Source: Corbicula japonica
Lineage: Eukaryota; Mollusca; Bivalvia; Venerida; Cyrenidae
Length of the DNA: 64,000 nt
Reading direction: 5' to 3'
Assembly: GCA_038501625.1 (NCBI GenBank)
Contig: JAZAYU010000009.1
Location: 3,127,001 to 3,191,000, forward strand
Below the pieces are notes generated by a model that was not told the DNA's origin, searched no databases, and saw only the letters and a list, made by a program, of their open reading frames with translations. Below, one piece after another: positions 60,247 to 64,000 of this stretch. Numbering within the stretch: position 1 is the first letter of the stretch; the number at the start of each line of letters is the position of its first letter. The position numbers and the translations under genes were made by a program.

Positions 60247-62245
60247 TCTTAAGGTCGCAGGAATGCCCATTCACTAAGGAGAAAAAAACGATGGTTTCCG
60301 GTTGTGCGCTGGTTTCCGGTTGTGCACAGCATAAGGCAATGTAAACACGGGAAAAAACCTGACCGGTAAAAACTTACGGCAAAGTATTGTTTTTACAAAT
60401 TTTGTTATTGGCTTTATTTTTATAAATTGCTATTGGCAAAATATCTTTAAAAATTAAAACTTATTATTCGGTAGCATTGTTATCGGACTAGCATTTTGGA
60501 AAGCTAAAAAAACTAAATCGTCTGTTTAGAGAGTAGGTTGTCGTTCGTTGTAACCAATGGCAATACTAGCAATCGGCCATTTTGAGAAATTAGACTGAAG
60601 AAGTCAAGTTGAAAACTACTGAATGTTAGCTTGTCAGTGGATTATTAGGCCTTTAAATTCAAAGAAGCATAAGGCCCATCGACGGAACAATTAGATGCAT
60701 GGAGTTTTTCTTGAAAACAAGATGTAAGGCTGGTGAGAACCAACTTTTATGTGAAGTTGAATTGTGAACTGGACCTCGCAATATTCAGTCACATTGTGAG
60801 ACACACTGAGCTTAGCCCAGCGCCACAATTCAGTTTTGTATAAGAGTTTTTTTTCACTGGTCATGTTCGTCATTCAGACATGAATACAGCTCATGGCAGT
60901 CGAAGATATTGTTTGTGAGAGTACTGAACACGAGGTATGAGATTTCTTTTATTTATTCATATAAAACACATGGCACACGAGCAAATCTACACCACAGGGG
61001 CGTTGAAGACTGACTCTGTTTTCTAAAAAAAAAGAAACTGGCCGCCGCCCCTCCCCCCTAAAAAATGAGGGTCTACACTGGGTCTACACTGCATAAACAT
61101 AGTGTTTATTGTTTTGGTTGATAGATTGGGATCGTTATCAGTCTATTCACACCAAATTTATGATGAAATACCATGGAATTGGTATATGGATTACAGTCAA
61201 TAGGCCACAAACAAGTCAATCCAGCCACACTTTATTTTGAAAATGCTCAAATAGGCCTCAAAAATAGACCACATTTTTATTTTATTAATAAAGTTTTTAG
61301 TATCATTGTGTTAATGTGTTCTATGTCATATTATGATGTTTTATAAAATATTTTTCATGAACAAGTTGCTTCATAGATTGGACATTTTGTACAAAGCAAC
61401 ATGTACTTTTTCCGGATTTTTGTCCAAGACTATCATGACTAAAAAGGTGGGAACACAATTAACAAAATGTTGCAACAAAAGAAAAGACATCATTTATATG
61501 ATCAATGGCCTTAGTCTACAAAAGTCACTCTGTCTACACTAGCACAGAATCAAATATTGATGGTTGCAACATAAGCTGTGTATTTTGCATTGTCCAACAT
61601 GGAAATTGGTTTAGAAAAAAATTTATTTATTTATTAAATATGACACCTTTGATTGCATTAGCACCTCTGACTTTTACTGCAAGTGTTGTAAATTGTGATC
61701 TTATATAACAGTGTGACACCCAGACAAAACTGATTGAATCAACACCTTGGGTAGGTGTAGAGAAGAGATTATGACTGTAACATAAATTACTTTACTTTAT
61801 GATGACAGTCCAATTTTTTAAGGAAAAATGACAATCAGATGATGTTTTAATTTGTTCTTGGGTTTCATGATGACAAGCACAATTTTAGATATCAATTAAG
61901 CAATGATACTATATTTTAAAAGCTTGTGTAAATATAAAAACAAAACTAACTCTTTACAGTGATTGCCATATACAATAGACTTACAACTACTGCCTGAATT
62001 GACTTGTGGCCTATTTGACATGGTACCTCCAGAAACAATTTATGTTTTTTTATATTTTGGCCAAATACATGACAGATTGCCCTAAATGTATGAAATTTCA
62101 GGTTTTATTAATTGTATAGACATAATTTTCTCAAAGTAACTACTGAGTATTACCTTTTTAATTTTAATATACAGTACTGTAGTATGAGATTTTAAATAAA
62201 AGAGAAATTTACCCTTTTACTCTACAGACATGCCTTTTTACCAGT
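60247..62245. other. AT-rich intergenic, no gene seen
   Basis: Open frames of 60-70 codons lack domains and splice support. Confidence 0.5.
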
Positions 62246-62396
62246 GTGAGACCAATGTAGATCCAGATTAGCTGGCACATCTAATCAGGATCTGCACTGT
62301 TCACTTTTTGGTCAGAAATAACCTAATGATTTAAACATGTGAACATTGCAGATCCTGATCAGACATCATGGATGTGCTGGCTGATCTGAATCTACA
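62246..62396. mobile_element. Foldback element, ~150 bp
   Basis: The left arm TGTAGATCCAGATTAGCTGG continues through ATCAGGATCTGCACTGTTCAC; the right arm is the inverse, from GTGAACATTGCAGATCCTGA to GCTGATCTGAATCTACAC. A central loop near 62310-62335 includes GGTCAGAAATAACC. Related to 50730-50850. Confidence 0.82.
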
Positions 62397-64000
62397 CAGT
62401 TTTTCCATGTCATAAAGGGGTTTACATGGAGGAAAGGGTTAATCTCCAATATATTATCATCAGTTGGGACCAAAAAGTTTGACCAGAAAGCAGAATACAT
62501 GTATACCAAGAAAAGCATCAAATATCAAGTTAATGCTCATTTTGGGAATTAAAAGTGTTCTATTATTACCATATTTTCTGTCATGTGCACATTTCAACAT
62601 GATTTCATAATGAAAATATGTATGTGAGGTACATGTGTAATCAAATACACTATTTACAAGGTGTCTGTTTTATTTTTGCAAATTTTGTTAAATATTCATG
62701 GTGTCACTAAATTTGCTCAGCATCAAAAAGTTGTGTTTTAGAAAATAAAAAAATCAGAGCTTTCATAATCATTTAAATTGTTGAAAAAAAGTAGATTGCT
62801 GTGAAGAGGAAGAGAAACATTTCTTGCCATGTCAGTGGGTTTTTGGCCTCTTTAAATACATGAAAAAATCTGAATATACCGGTATTTGGATCTGCTTAAG
62901 CTGGACTTTAACACAAAAAACTGGAAATTGCACTCATAATAAAAACAATGATTTTTTCTTTTGTATGTTTATGTTTTAGCAATGTAACAGTAGAGAAGTT
63001 TACATTTTTTAATATATGGTACTTTTTAAAGAGAAATTTACCTACAGTATTTTAAAGTAGTTGTGCCTAAATTTCTGCAATGAAAAATACAAAGTCCAGA
63101 AAATACCAACTGAAATGAGCTTCAGAATTTTGAAATTCACATTTTCCAGTATATATATTACATTTATAAAATACTTACCAGACAGAGATCCAAAAGTGGT
63201 TATGAATAATGGCATGTTGATGTGTTCATGGGTTTACATTTTTTTGCAAACAATCTCTTAAAATTGTTATTATACATTTAAAAAATGGACCAACAACATT
63301 TTTAATGCATGATTTGATTGGCAAGCACAATTCATTTATGTAATGAAAATAGATATAAAGAAGCATTTTGTTTCAAATCAGTTACTAAGACCTGTAAAGG
63401 AGTGTTACATATGGATAATCAGACTACATGATATTGTACATGTTTATGTTTAATTGATTGAGATTATTTCATCTATTTTGGCCCAATAGCTGAACTATTT
63501 TTCAACTTAAATAAGTAATTCTATCATGCACATTTAAGTAACTTGGCTCAAATATGTACCTTATTGTCACCAAGTATGTACCATATTGTCACAATATTTT
63601 TCACACAGCATCTATAGCTTCAAATTACTGTTGTTAATAACTGAAAATTCCTATGGCATTGTCATTCCTGGAGATATTTTCAAATGACTTTGCACAAATA
63701 TGCCCCAAAATCTAGGTGATGTATCACACTAAATATTGAAGTCTCAATGTGGTGTTAATGTGATGTACATGTACATGTATATTAAAACAGTACTTTTTAG
63801 GTCTATATTATAACTTTATTCATTTACATGCATATATATTTTTTGAATAGCATGGAACAATTTTGTGCAATTGCAAGTTACAAAGTTAATGCAAGTGTAA
63901 TCAAGGTAACATTTTAAAAAATAAAATTTATTTTTCAGACAATAATATATTAATTTTCATGCACATGTGACAATGTAATATTTTCATGTAGCAATGAAGA
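62397..64000. other. AT-rich, no gene seen to the window end
   Basis: No supportable gene, RNA or repeat. It may be intronic or intergenic to a gene beyond the window. Confidence 0.5.

Overview
This is an AT-rich, intron-containing and repeat-dense animal genome segment. It most likely comes from a marine bivalve mollusc. The support is the type of repeats (a ~175-bp tandem unit, a long ~150-bp tandem array with hairpin ends, many palindromic MITEs and tRNA-derived SINE heads) together with duplicated intronless Toll-like receptors and a guanylate-binding protein. No prokaryotic gene organisation is present. The species cannot be named from sequence alone.

Layout. 1-1020: tandem repeats and a GACGCC-rich microsatellite. 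1635-2822: a decayed Toll-like receptor (TLR) copy that lacks its TIR domain. 3335-7630: a nearly full-length non-LTR retrotransposon on the minus strand (ORF1, endonuclease, reverse transcriptase). 8460-9262: two foldback elements. 9643-23189: a guanylate-binding protein (GBP-family GTPase) gene. Eleven coding exons can be chained with consistent splice phases into about 704 residues that end in a CaaX prenylation box. 23190-33000: repeats, including a dead mariner-like element with intact TIRs and TA duplication, several perfect hairpins and SINE fragments. 33030-35639: an intronless TLR that is intact except for one in-frame UAG. 36184-38230: a large inverted repeat with a hAT element nested inside it; the hAT has a perfect 8-bp target duplication and a BED-finger remnant. 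44515-47101: a third TLR copy with three frameshifts. 50064-52299: a short three-exon gene that I do not recognise, followed by a poly(A) signal. 53998-56350: a tandem array of about 14 units. 56351-64000: AT-rich sequence with scattered repeats and no gene I can support.

Biology. The window is an innate-immunity neighbourhood. Three TLR copies on the same strand, none cleanly intact, flank a complete-looking GBP gene. TLRs sense ligands at membranes and signal through TIR adaptors, while GBPs are membrane-targeted GTPases of cell-autonomous defence. Physical proximity alone does not show that they are co-regulated. The TLR copies look like a birth-and-death cluster: the first copy has lost its signalling domain, the second has a single nonsense codon, and the third is frameshifted. 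The first and third share a frame change, which suggests common descent.

The most interesting points are: the GBP with its CIIQ terminus and N-terminal extension; the TLR with a single UAG; the retrotransposon whose ORF1 and ORF2 are in one frame separated by one UAG with no AUG before the endonuclease; the nested hAT inside an inverted repeat; and the unidentified three-exon gene.
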